DNA of 36,940 nt from an uncultured Balneolaceae bacterium (GTDB lineage: Bacteria; Bacteroidota; Rhodothermia; Balneolales; Balneolaceae): assembly GCA_913057825.1 (NCBI GenBank), contig CAJXOW010000033.1, positions 1-36,940 of the forward strand, in the 5' to 3' direction. A program made the position numbers and the translations under genes. This document shows positions 17,250 through 25,498 of this stretch, piece after piece. Position 1 is the stretch's first letter, and the number at the start of each line of letters is the position of its first letter. Under the pieces are notes generated by a model that did no database searches, was not told where the DNA came from, and was given only the letters and a program-made list of their open reading frames with translations.

Positions 17250-20200
17250 GAACTAGGTGGTTGCCGGTTCTTTTTCCCTTTGCTTTTCTGCAGATCCTGC
17301 AGAAAGTCCCGAGCATCGTGAATATCGGGAATGCTGTAGATCACGAAGCGCACTTCATTCTTTTTTTGGATCAATTTATACTTTTCCTCGCCGTATTCCT
17401 GCAGTCGTTTAAGAATAGCTTGAAAGTAGCCGTTCTGGTAAAAGGTTTCTCCCAACTCGGTATCGCTCTTTGGGCAGAACAACCACATTCTATCAGAACG
17501 AATTCGAACTTTGGTGATAAAGTTGCGGGCCGCGAATAATTTAATGCGGGCAGCGGTCATAAGGTTTTGAGCCTCGTCCGGCAATGGGCCGAACCGATCT
17601 TCAATTTCATCTTTCCAGTCTTCAATTTCCTCGACGGAGGTGGCCTCCGCTAATTTACGATAAAGGTTGAGTCGTTCCACGTTGTCCGAAACATAGTCGT
17701 TGCCCAACAGGGCAGGGCGATCAAATTCAACCTGGGTCTCGGGAAGTTCGGTGTCGACTTCGACCTCATCGAATATGTCATCAAATTCTTCTTCCTTCAG
17801 TTCTTTAACAGCGTCATTGAGGATGCGGGTATACATCTGAAAGCCTAGATCGTTGATAAAACCGCTTTGTTCGGCTCCAAGCAGATCGCCGGCTCCGCGA
17901 ATATCCAAGTCGCGCATGGCAATATTGAAGCCTGACCCCAGATCAGAGAATTCTTCCAGGGCCATCAGCCGCTGACGGGCTTCGGGGCTGAGTTTTTGTA
18001 TGGGACGAGTAATCAGGTAGCAATAGGCCTTTCGGTTCGATCGTCCCACGCGACCCCGCAGTTGGTGCAACTCGGCTAACCCGAAATGATCGGCCCGGTT
18101 GATTAACATGGTATTTGCATTGGAAATATCGATGCCGTTTTCAACTATGTTCGTAGAGACCAGTACATCAAATTTGTTCTGGTAGAAATCGTGGATGATT
18201 TTCTCCAGCTTTCTCGACGACATTTGCCCGTGCGCATATCGAACTCGAACATCCGGAACCAGCTGACGAATCATCGAGGAAACTTCCTCAATATTTTTGA
18301 CCCGATTGTGTATAAAGAATACCTGCCCGCCACGCGACAGCTCATGCATGATGGCATCCCGAATCAGATCCTCGTCAAAGCTGTGAATTTCCGTATAGAC
18401 AGGCTGACGGTTGGGGGGCGGGGTGCTGATGATGCTCAGGTCGCGAGCGCCCATTAAAGAGAATTGCAGTGTTCTCGGGATAGGAGTGGCGGTTAAAGTA
18501 AGAACATCGATTGTGGCACGGTATTCCTTGAGTTTTTCCTTGGCACTGACTCCGAAGCGTTGCTCTTCGTCCACAACCAACAATCCGAGTTCGTTGAAGT
18601 CGACATCTTTCGAGGTGATTCGGTGCGTTCCGATCAGGATATCCACTTTGCCATTTTTGGTTCTTTCGATGATATCCTTTTGTTCGGAACGGGACCGAAA
18701 ACGAGAAAGAACTTCAACCTCGACCGGGAAGTTTTCCATGCGCTTCTTAAAGGTCTGATAATGCTGGTCGGCCAAAATCGTGGTGGGTACCAAAATGCCG
18801 ACCTGTTTATGGTCCATGACGGCTTTAAAGGCCGCTCGCACGGCGACTTCGGTCTTGCCAAATCCCACATCACCGCAAATAAGCCGGTCCATCGGGGTAT
18901 CCGATTCCATATCCTGTTTAACCGCGTCAATAGCACTTTGCTGATCGGGTGTTTCTTCAAATTCGAACCGTGCTTCCAATTCAGTCTGCCATGAAGTATC
19001 CGGTGAAAACCGGTAGGCTTTTCGGGCTTTTCGTTTGGCGTAAAGTTCAATAAGGTCACGGGCGATATCCTTAACTCTTTTCTTGGTCTTGGCTTTCTTA
19101 CGCGCCCATTCCCCCGATCCCAGTTTGGTAATTTTGGGCTGGGTGCCTTCCTTGCCGGAATATTTCTGCAGCTTGTGAAGGTTCGAGACATTTACATAAA
19201 GAATGGATCCCTCTTTATATTCAAGTACCACTGATTCCTGCTCGATCCCCCGAACCTCGATTTTTCTGAACCCCCTGAACTTTCCGATACCGTAGTCGAC
19301 ATGGACTACAAAGTCGCCCACATTCAAATCCCGGAGTTCTTTTAAGCTGATGCCTCCCCGGGATTTGCGTCGCCGAACTTTTGGTCGATGATAACGGTTG
19401 AATATCTGGTGATCGGTGTATACCGCGATTCCGGGTTCTTTCAGTATAAAGCCCTGGTGGAGGGATTCGATGGAAAGATGATAGCGGTTTTCGGGACCGT
19501 GTTCCCCGAGCAGCTCTTCAAATCGATCCCGCTGGCCTTCATTGTCACTGAGAATAAAGATATCATAATTTTGCTTGCTCAGCTTCTTGATATTCTGGCG
19601 CAAAAGTTTGAAGCTGGCGTTGAACTCAGGTTGAGGATTGGCCTCTACTTTGTAGCTCCAGTCTATCGATACTTCCTGCGAAAAACTGCCCAGGTAGATT
19701 TGAGGCTGCTGGTCGATGGTTTCCCGGAATTCGGCCGACGACAGAAAAGCTTGGGCCGGAACAGAATGCTGGTCCGTCTTATCCAGGTTTTTATAGGCTT
19801 TTTGAGCTTTTTCAAAATGTTCCTCCAGCTCGGACTGTATCAGCGAATAGTTGAAGAGTAAGACGACGGTGTCATCTTCAAGGTAGTGGAGAAGACTTTC
19901 ATTGTTTTCGTCACCAAAATCCTGGATATCCGGTACAAATCTGGCCGCGTTCAAATAGGAGATAGAACGTTGGGAATCGGCATCAAACTCACGAATAGAA
20001 TCGATTTCATCGCCAAAAAATTCGATCCTCACCGGGTATTCACTTGAATAAGGGAAAACGTCGATTATTCCACCCCGGGTCGCATATTCTCCCGGTCGTT
20101 CGACAAATTTAACGCTTTGATAGCCTTGCCCGCTCAGTTTATCTGTTAGATCTTCCGGTCGTATTTCATCTCTATTTTCGACCAGCAGAGACGATTCATT

Positions 20201-20605
20201 GAAAGCTTCGGAGGAAGCAATTTTTTCAAAGAGGGCATTTGCCGAGGTGGAAATCACATACTGATCGAAATCTATAATCTTTTCAAGTACCTCGGAACGC
20301 TGAACCATGACATTGGTATCGACGACCTGGTTCTCATCGTAAGGCTTATGGTGGGTTGGCGGAAAATACAGGGGGTTTTGGACGTTAAGCTCATGCAAAT
20401 CGCCTTGTAGAAATTCAGCCGATTCGGCATCGGGATACACCGCAACTATGTGCTTGTAACTTTCACTGAGCCTCTGAAGCAGCAGGGAAGGAGTGGATCC
20501 CACTAACTGGTTGATTCGAACCCTATTCTGCTGGTCAAGTTGTCCTTTGAGTTCCGAATAGGGAAAATGTTTTAAGAATAACTCGGATATGTGCTCCAGG
20601 GCCAT
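17231..20605 (-). CDS. mfd: Transcription-repair coupling factor Mfd
   Basis: DNA translocase that removes RNA polymerase stalled at lesions and recruits UvrA. The 1124-residue length is typical. An N-terminal UvrB-like region (1-350) is followed by the RNA polymerase-interacting domain (about 440-520, DLNVGDFVVHVDYGIGKFRG). The superfamily 2 motor comes next, with Walker A in GDVGFGKTEVAVRAA (about 580) and the DEEQ box in VVDEEQRFGVSAKEK (about 682). The HQLRGRVGRS motif and the DIRGAGDLLGAEQSG block lead to the C-terminal UvrA-regulating domain. It overlaps the sua5 gene downstream. The 119-base upstream gap to batA may hold its promoter. Confidence 0.97.
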   Translation of the reverse strand: MALEHISELFLKHFPYSELKGQLDQQNRVRINQLVGSTPSLLLQRLSESYKHIVAVYPDAESAEFLQGDLHELNVQNPLYFPPTHHKPYDENQVVDTNVMVQRSEVLEKIIDFDQYVISTSANALFEKIASSEAFNESSLLVENRDEIRPEDLTDKLSGQGYQSVKFVERPGEYATRGGIIDVFPYSSEYPVRIEFFGDEIDSIREFDADSQRSISYLNAARFVPDIQDFGDENNESLLHYLEDDTVVLLFNYSLIQSELEEHFEKAQKAYKNLDKTDQHSVPAQAFLSSAEFRETIDQQPQIYLGSFSQEVSIDWSYKVEANPQPEFNASFKLLRQNIKKLSKQNYDIFILSDNEGQRDRFEELLGEHGPENRYHLSIESLHQGFILKEPGIAVYTDHQIFNRYHRPKVRRRKSRGGISLKELRDLNVGDFVVHVDYGIGKFRGFRKIEVRGIEQESVVLEYKEGSILYVNVSNLHKLQKYSGKEGTQPKITKLGSGEWARKKAKTKKRVKDIARDLIELYAKRKARKAYRFSPDTSWQTELEARFEFEETPDQQSAIDAVKQDMESDTPMDRLICGDVGFGKTEVAVRAAFKAVMDHKQVGILVPTTILADQHYQTFKKRMENFPVEVEVLSRFRSRSEQKDIIERTKNGKVDILIGTHRITSKDVDFNELGLLVVDEEQRFGVSAKEKLKEYRATIDVLTLTATPIPRTLQFSLMGARDLSIISTPPPNRQPVYTEIHSFDEDLIRDAIMHELSRGGQVFFIHNRVKNIEEVSSMIRQLVPDVRVRYAHGQMSSRKLEKIIHDFYQNKFDVLVSTNIVENGIDISNANTMLINRADHFGLAELHQLRGRVGRSNRKAYCYLITRPIQKLSPEARQRLMALEEFSDLGSGFNIAMRDLDIRGAGDLLGAEQSGFINDLGFQMYTRILNDAVKELKEEEFDDIFDEVEVDTELPETQVEFDRPALLGNDYVSDNVERLNLYRKLAEATSVEEIEDWKDEIEDRFGPLPDEAQNLMTAARIKLFAARNFITKVRIRSDRMWLFCPKSDTELGETFYQNGYFQAILKRLQEYGEEKYKLIQKKNEVRFVIYSIPDIHDARDFLQDLQKSKGKKNRQPPSSWLVSP

Positions 20606-20724
20606 AAAAAATTCTACTGCTTTTTAGCTGATTTTAAAATTGCTGAAAACAAAGAATAGTCGATCCCTTAACGGTTACAGCATCATATTATTAGTTGGAA
20701 AATTGATTTTGTTTATGTTTCACA

Positions 20725-21723
20725 TTATGGATCCGACCGAAAAAATACTTTATCCGAAATAAGAGAGAGGACTAACAATAGTATGCCAGGTAATAAAAAA
20801 CGGGGATAAAGTTCGGTGTAATCGGTATATATAATTTCTTCGATTTTGGTTTTTTCCAACTCGTCGATGCGATCATAAATTTCATTCAGTCGTTCGGTGT
20901 CAGTGGCCCGAAAATAGGTCCCGTCCGTCATACTGGCAATCTTTTTCAGCATTCCTTCGTCGATATTAACCTTGATATTCTGGTATCGCTTGCCGAATAC
21001 CGGATCCTGCACCGGGTAGGGAGCAGTTCCCCGCGTTCCCGCTCCAATGGTATAGATCTTTATGTTATAAGTGGCAGCCAGGTCGGCGGCGGTCACCGGA
21101 TCAATTTCCCCCGCATTGTTTTCTCCGTCGGTCAACAGGATTATCACCTTGCTTTCTGCCTGGCTTTCTTTCAGGCGGTTGACCGCAGTGGCAATCCCCA
21201 TCCCGATCGCTGTACCATCTTCTATCATACCGATTTCAAGATCATCCAGCATCTGGTTTAGCAGATCATAGTCAAGGGACGGCGGGACTACGGTGAAGCT
21301 TTTGCGGGCAAAGGCAACCAGCCCGATTCGATCCGATACCCGCTTTCCGATAAAATCCTTGGCGACCTGTCGGGCCGCTTTAAAGCGGTTGGGTTTTAAA
21401 TCCTCGGCCCGCATGGAGGTAGAAATGTCGAGGGCCATAACAATGTCGATCCCCTCTGCATTGCGTTCAACGGTGGTATTCTCAAAACGCGGCCGGGCCA
21501 AGGCTGCAACTATCAATACGAAAGCCAGCCATCCCAGCAGATGGGTGATCCATACCCCGTATTTTCGCCAGTTGCCCGGCAAATTCTTAAGATTTTGGGT
21601 ATCTGAAAAAGTTAGTTTGGCGTGTTTTGCACCTAAAATGCGCCAGGCGGAGAGTCCTATCAAGACCGGGACCAGGAGTAGAAGCCATAGCCATTCAGGA
21701 TTTGCCCAGGACCAGTCAAACAT
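20725..21723 (-). CDS. batA: von Willebrand factor A membrane protein, BatA-like
   Basis: Inner-membrane protein of 332 residues with the BatA layout: two N-terminal transmembrane helices (about 10-30 and 60-80), a VWA domain (about 90-290) and a C-terminal helix (about 308-326). The metal-ion-dependent adhesion site is intact: DISTSM (96-101), a Thr in DGTAIG and Asp in LTDGENN. Bat proteins were first linked to aerotolerance in Bacteroides fragilis; their molecular role is unclear. It overlaps the upstream batD-like gene by eight bases. A batB gene (second VWA protein) is not next to it, where mfd lies instead. Confidence 0.9.
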   Translation of the reverse strand: MFDWSWANPEWLWLLLLVPVLIGLSAWRILGAKHAKLTFSDTQNLKNLPGNWRKYGVWITHLLGWLAFVLIVAALARPRFENTTVERNAEGIDIVMALDISTSMRAEDLKPNRFKAARQVAKDFIGKRVSDRIGLVAFARKSFTVVPPSLDYDLLNQMLDDLEIGMIEDGTAIGMGIATAVNRLKESQAESKVIILLTDGENNAGEIDPVTAADLAATYNIKIYTIGAGTRGTAPYPVQDPVFGKRYQNIKVNIDEGMLKKIASMTDGTYFRATDTERLNEIYDRIDELEKTKIEEIIYTDYTELYPRFLLPGILLLVLSLISDKVFFRSDP

Positions 21724-22765
21724 GAGTTTCTACCTCGATTTCTTGGTTCTTGGAGTACATTTCTTCTTTCTTTCGCTGTTGTTCCTCATCGTGCCTGGAA
21801 CGTAAGTGCTCAACTCGTTGTTGATCCCTGCTTTGGGCTATTTGCAGGAATTCCTCTGCTTCCTGCATCGCTTTGTCAGCCTGTTGGAGGGTAGGAGTGA
21901 AGCGTGCAAATTTAACCATGTCGGCTTCTTTCAAGACGGTTTCAGTTTTATGAATAATTGCTTCAGGGGCCTTATTTTGATGTAAATCCCGTATGAGTTC
22001 CCGACTGGTAGATTCCAGGGCCGGTATGCGGTAAACTCTTTCAAGGTACCATCGGAGAGCGTCTCCCAGGCTAATATAGAAGTCTTTAAACTGACCGTTA
22101 TTTTGTAAATTTGCCTTGTTGGCCCTGATCTGTTGGAGATTATCTTCCAGTTCTTTAATGGGATCCCGAAAGGGTTGAGGCTTGAATACAGGCCTTTCCT
22201 CTTTTTTGGTTTTCTCTTTTCGTTTTTGATACCATCGGTACAACCCATACCCTAGAATCACCAGTATAATGAAACCGGCCAGCCAGGGCCACCAAACCAG
22301 GGCAAAATCAAAAATCGGTTTTAAGGGCAGCAGCGATTCGTTTTCTGCTTGCAGGGCGGATTTAAAATCCAGGGGAACCGGCGGAACGTATAGGGCGGTG
22401 GTGTCCGTTTCCTGGATAAGTCGAACCGGAAGTTTGGGAATCGTATAATTTTCTGTACCAAAGAATTGAAGCGTGTAGGACAGGCTATCCGTCTGTTGGT
22501 TGATTCGGTATCGTTTTTGCTCCAGAATACTGATCGGGGAGCCAAAATCAGCCGTGTCCGGGAATATAAGTTGCTCATAGGATTGGTCGGCCCTAACCAC
22601 AATAGAGTAGTTGAAGGTGTCTCCAACCTTTACCGAGTCAACCGCTGCATAGTTCGTCGCATTTTGTGCATGGACAGTACCGACAAAGGTAATGATAAAT
22701 AATAGCAGTACATGTCCTGCTAAGTAAGTAAAGTATCTCAATACGTTTGATTGCAAATTCCTCAT
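21716..22765 (-). CDS. BatD/DUF4381-like membrane protein
   Basis: A 349-residue exported protein. Residues 1-34 form a signal peptide (LLLFIITFVGTVHAQN). The outer domain (about 35-150) is beta-rich with the VGDTFNYSIVV block typical of BatD-type proteins, followed by a transmembrane helix (about 160-182) and a basic cytosolic region. The cytosolic tail (about 210-349) is alpha-helical and resembles the DUF4381/BatI C-terminal part, ending in a charged coiled-coil-like run. The combination suggests a fused BatD-BatI form rather than a standard separate gene. Its end overlaps batA by eight bases, so the two are co-transcribed. Confidence 0.75.
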   Translation of the reverse strand: MRNLQSNVLRYFTYLAGHVLLLFIITFVGTVHAQNATNYAAVDSVKVGDTFNYSIVVRADQSYEQLIFPDTADFGSPISILEQKRYRINQQTDSLSYTLQFFGTENYTIPKLPVRLIQETDTTALYVPPVPLDFKSALQAENESLLPLKPIFDFALVWWPWLAGFIILVILGYGLYRWYQKRKEKTKKEERPVFKPQPFRDPIKELEDNLQQIRANKANLQNNGQFKDFYISLGDALRWYLERVYRIPALESTSRELIRDLHQNKAPEAIIHKTETVLKEADMVKFARFTPTLQQADKAMQEAEEFLQIAQSRDQQRVEHLRSRHDEEQQRKKEEMYSKNQEIEVETHV

Positions 22766-22952
22766 TGCAGTATTTAAAACGACTTTAATCGGTCAATTAG
22801 AGCGGGTAAAGATATAGAAAAATTTATCGAGGTGAAATAAACTTGAACCTGGTTTGTTATATGATTTGATTCTTATTTCTTTATAGATTGTTTCGAAATA
22901 AACCGTTGTTTAATAACAACAAAAAACAGCGACTAAAATTATTTTAATTTAA
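22766..22952. promoter_or_regulatory. Divergent promoter region, batD-like / M23
   Basis: A 187-base A/T-rich gap between the starts of the batD-like gene (-) and the M23 lipoprotein gene (+). It contains GTTGTT-TAAT-AACAAC (22905-22920), a perfect short hairpin 33 bases before the M23 start. On the minus strand TATCTTTA (near 22813-22820) is close to the Bacteroidota -7 consensus TAnnTTTG. Shared regulation of the two divergent genes is plausible but unproven. Confidence 0.35.
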
Positions 22953-24320
22953 ATGCATATCATGTCATTATTCGGATCGGGGCCGGGTAGAGCAAGTCAA
23001 ATGAATCTAAGCACTGTTTTTAGTGGTTTCTTTGCACTTGCAGTGTTTCTTATGCTTGTCGGATGCAATCCTGATTCCGACCGTAGTAACGATGCAGTTC
23101 GGACAGAAAGTGCCGAGCCCTCCGATACCACCGTGAAGGCGGATAGTATGGATTCAAAGAAACAAGTACGCGAATATAGTGACAAAGTACGTCGAAACGA
23201 AAGTTATTACATGATATTCAACCGACTGGGGGTGAATCCGCAGCGGATCTACAGGTTGACTTCAACATATGATTCGTTATTGGATCAATTTGAGATGAAA
23301 CCCGGTCAGCCGTATCGTTATACGCTCTATGAGGGTGATTCTACTGAAAACTTAACGAGATTGGTCTGGGAACCCGATCCCCTGAATTACCTGGTGTTCC
23401 AGTTATCGGATACCCTTACGGTTACTCATCATAAAAAAGAAGTAAAAAAGCGTATTACAAGGGCTGCAGGTACCATCGAATCCTCCTTGTATGAAACGTT
23501 TCAGGATCGAGATCTGCCATTGGCTCTGGCATTTGAGCTGTCTGATTTATATGCATGGGAAATCGACTTTTTTCTGCTTCGTTCCGGCGATGCTTTTAAA
23601 GTGATTTATGAACAGCTCTTTGTAGAGGGAGAGCAAGTCGGCATTGGAAACATTCTGGCGGCCGAATTTAGACATCGGGGAGAGGTTCATAGAGCCTACC
23701 GGTTTTATAATGGAAGTGAAGTGGGATATTATGATTCCAGTGGAAAAAGCCTGAAAAAAGCCCTTTTGAAGGCGCCATTGAAGTTTCGTTACATCAGTTC
23801 TGGTTTCTCTCATAGCCGCTATCATCCCATCTTACATCGCAGAATGCCCCATTACGGCATTGACTATGTAGCACCGCGCGGAACCCCGGTCGTTTCGGTC
23901 GGAGATGGTACGGTGTTGACAGCGAGGTACAAAGGGGCCAACGGCAATATGGTTAAAATCCGCCATAACAGTACGTATACTACAACCTATATTCATTTAT
24001 CCGGCTTCGGGAAAGGCATCCGTCGCGGGGCCAATGTAGAGCAGGGGAAGGTAATTGGATTTGTGGGCAGTACAGGTCGTTCCACCGGCTCGCATCTCGA
24101 TTATCGATTATACAAGTATGGAGATCCGGTCGATCCCCGCAAAGTAGAGTTGCCGCCAACCGATGGTATAGCGAAAGAGTATATGAAAGCTTTTAATTAT
24201 TCTCGCAAAAGGCTGGATGCAGCGCTGGATCAAATTTCCTGGCAACCGGGTAAAAAAAGCTCTACATCAGTTACTCATCATCCTAATAACGATGAAGGCG
24301 ACGCTGGAAAAAATTCATGA
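22953..24320 (+). CDS. MepM-like M23 metallopeptidase lipoprotein
   Basis: Likely murein DD-endopeptidase-type lipoprotein, 455 residues from 22953 (an ATG at 23001, giving MNLSTVF, is an alternative start that keeps the lipobox). The signal ends at LVGC, Cys38. The middle part (about 80-280) resembles the E. coli MepM pre-domain (GTIESSLYETF, WEIDFFLLRSGDAFKVIYEQL). The LytM core follows, with His300 and Asp304 in HYGIDYVAPRG and His348 in TTYIHLSG. The last motif is HLD (381-383) where classical members have HxH, so the third zinc ligand is Asp383 instead of His. Related variants occur in Bacteroidota, so activity may be retained. It lies inside the split Bat module, on the opposite strand. 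Confidence 0.88.
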   Translation: MHIMSLFGSGPGRASQMNLSTVFSGFFALAVFLMLVGCNPDSDRSNDAVRTESAEPSDTTVKADSMDSKKQVREYSDKVRRNESYYMIFNRLGVNPQRIYRLTSTYDSLLDQFEMKPGQPYRYTLYEGDSTENLTRLVWEPDPLNYLVFQLSDTLTVTHHKKEVKKRITRAAGTIESSLYETFQDRDLPLALAFELSDLYAWEIDFFLLRSGDAFKVIYEQLFVEGEQVGIGNILAAEFRHRGEVHRAYRFYNGSEVGYYDSSGKSLKKALLKAPLKFRYISSGFSHSRYHPILHRRMPHYGIDYVAPRGTPVVSVGDGTVLTARYKGANGNMVKIRHNSTYTTTYIHLSGFGKGIRRGANVEQGKVIGFVGSTGRSTGSHLDYRLYKYGDPVDPRKVELPPTDGIAKEYMKAFNYSRKRLDAALDQISWQPGKKSSTSVTHHPNNDEGDAGKNS

Positions 24321-25158
24321 GAGGCTTTACGTAGGAGTGATTCGTTCGTAGTTGAATCGTATCCACCTGCATACGCATGAATTTATCTTTTAGTGCTGCC
24401 TGTTCCCGACGTTTTCTTTTGGCAAATTCCTGCCGGACTTTTTTGCTGGAAGTGTCTACCATTACCTGATCGCCGGTTTCTGGATCTTCCATAGGTAAAA
24501 GCCCCAGGTCGGGCAGCTCCATCTCGAGATCGTCATGGATGGCTATATTCACCAGGTCGTGTTTCTTGTTGGTGATTTTAACCTGTTGATCGAAACCATG
24601 GTCCATAAAGTCTGAGGCCATAATCACAATGCCCCGGCGGTTGAGCACTTTGTTGACATAAGAGAGCGCTTCCCCGATGTCCGTCCCGTGTCCCTCAGGT
24701 TCAAAAGTATAAAGCTCACGTATGAGTCGAAGAACGTGCAGGCGTCCCTTTTTCGGTGGAATAACCTTTTCAATTTGATTGGTGAACAGGATCATCCCGA
24801 CTTTATCGTTGTTTGAAATAGCGCTGAAAGCCAATACGGCGCTGATCTCAATCGCCAGGTCCATCTTGCTTTGACTGTGCGACCCAAACAGTCCGCTGGG
24901 GGAGATATCCACGCACAACATCAGTATCTGTTCGCGTTCCTCTTCAAATATTTTGATGTGAGGATGTCCGGTCCGTGCCGTGACGTTCCAGTCTATCTGG
25001 CGGATATCGTCTCCATAGTAGTATTCACGTACCTCGTTAAATACCATTCCACGTCCCTTGAAAGCAGATTGATACTCCCCGCCGAACATGGAATTGACCA
25101 GTCCTTTGGTACGGATTTCAAGTTTTCGAACCTTTTTGAAAAGTTCCTTCGATATCAT
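24283..25158 (-). CDS. DUF58 protein (MoxR/Bat module)
   Basis: A 291-residue cytosolic protein of the DUF58 family, usually encoded after a moxR AAA+ ATPase gene and before the bat genes. The family hallmark block REYYYGDDIRQIDWNVTART (about 45-64) and the following HIKIFEEEREQILMLCVDIS are visible. The VWA-like core begins at VDISPSG with a partly degenerate metal site. A MASDFMDHG block lies near residue 186. Here neither a moxR gene nor the bat genes are directly adjacent: the M23 gene on the other strand separates it from batD-like. Its 3' end overlaps the M23 3' end by 38 bases. Confidence 0.9.
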   Translation of the reverse strand: MISKELFKKVRKLEIRTKGLVNSMFGGEYQSAFKGRGMVFNEVREYYYGDDIRQIDWNVTARTGHPHIKIFEEEREQILMLCVDISPSGLFGSHSQSKMDLAIEISAVLAFSAISNNDKVGMILFTNQIEKVIPPKKGRLHVLRLIRELYTFEPEGHGTDIGEALSYVNKVLNRRGIVIMASDFMDHGFDQQVKITNKKHDLVNIAIHDDLEMELPDLGLLPMEDPETGDQVMVDTSSKKVRQEFAKRKRREQAALKDKFMRMQVDTIQLRTNHSYVKPLMNFFQRRLHRY

Positions 25159-25498
25159 ATAGAAGACTTAACTCAATTAGACGAATTATCAGATTATGAG
25201 ATAAAATATCGTACTTTAGCAGCTGATTGCAAAACCGGATTGGGATCTTAGTTTTGAAAATTCGATGGAATATTTTATAAAACTTGTTAAACTATTTTCT
25301 AACCTGTGAATGCAGAATGCTAACATAAACCTGTTAGAAAAAGGTGAGCGATTCATTAAGATTATTTGAACTCCCGGGCTTGTTGCTGACTGAAAATTTA
25401 CCAGGGTGGAAACTGCATTTTTAGTCAAAAATTACCTACTTTGTGGCCCAAGGGAGTAACTATGTGGACAATGCTAACTTCAAAATTATTACAGATTC
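25159..25498. promoter_or_regulatory. 340-base divergent intergenic region with inverted and direct repeats
   Basis: Gap between the DUF58 gene (-) and ald (+); no convincing open reading frame. It contains a perfect nine-base inverted repeat, TTTTCTAAC (25295-25303) and GTTAGAAAA (25333-25341), and overlapping it the direct repeat AACCTGT (25301-25307 and 25329-25335). This could be a regulator site for ald or the DUF58 gene. A CTACTTTG box at about 25436-25443, some 55 bases before the ald start, loosely resembles the Bacteroidota -7 element. Upstream of ald no strong Shine-Dalgarno sequence is seen. Confidence 0.4.
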
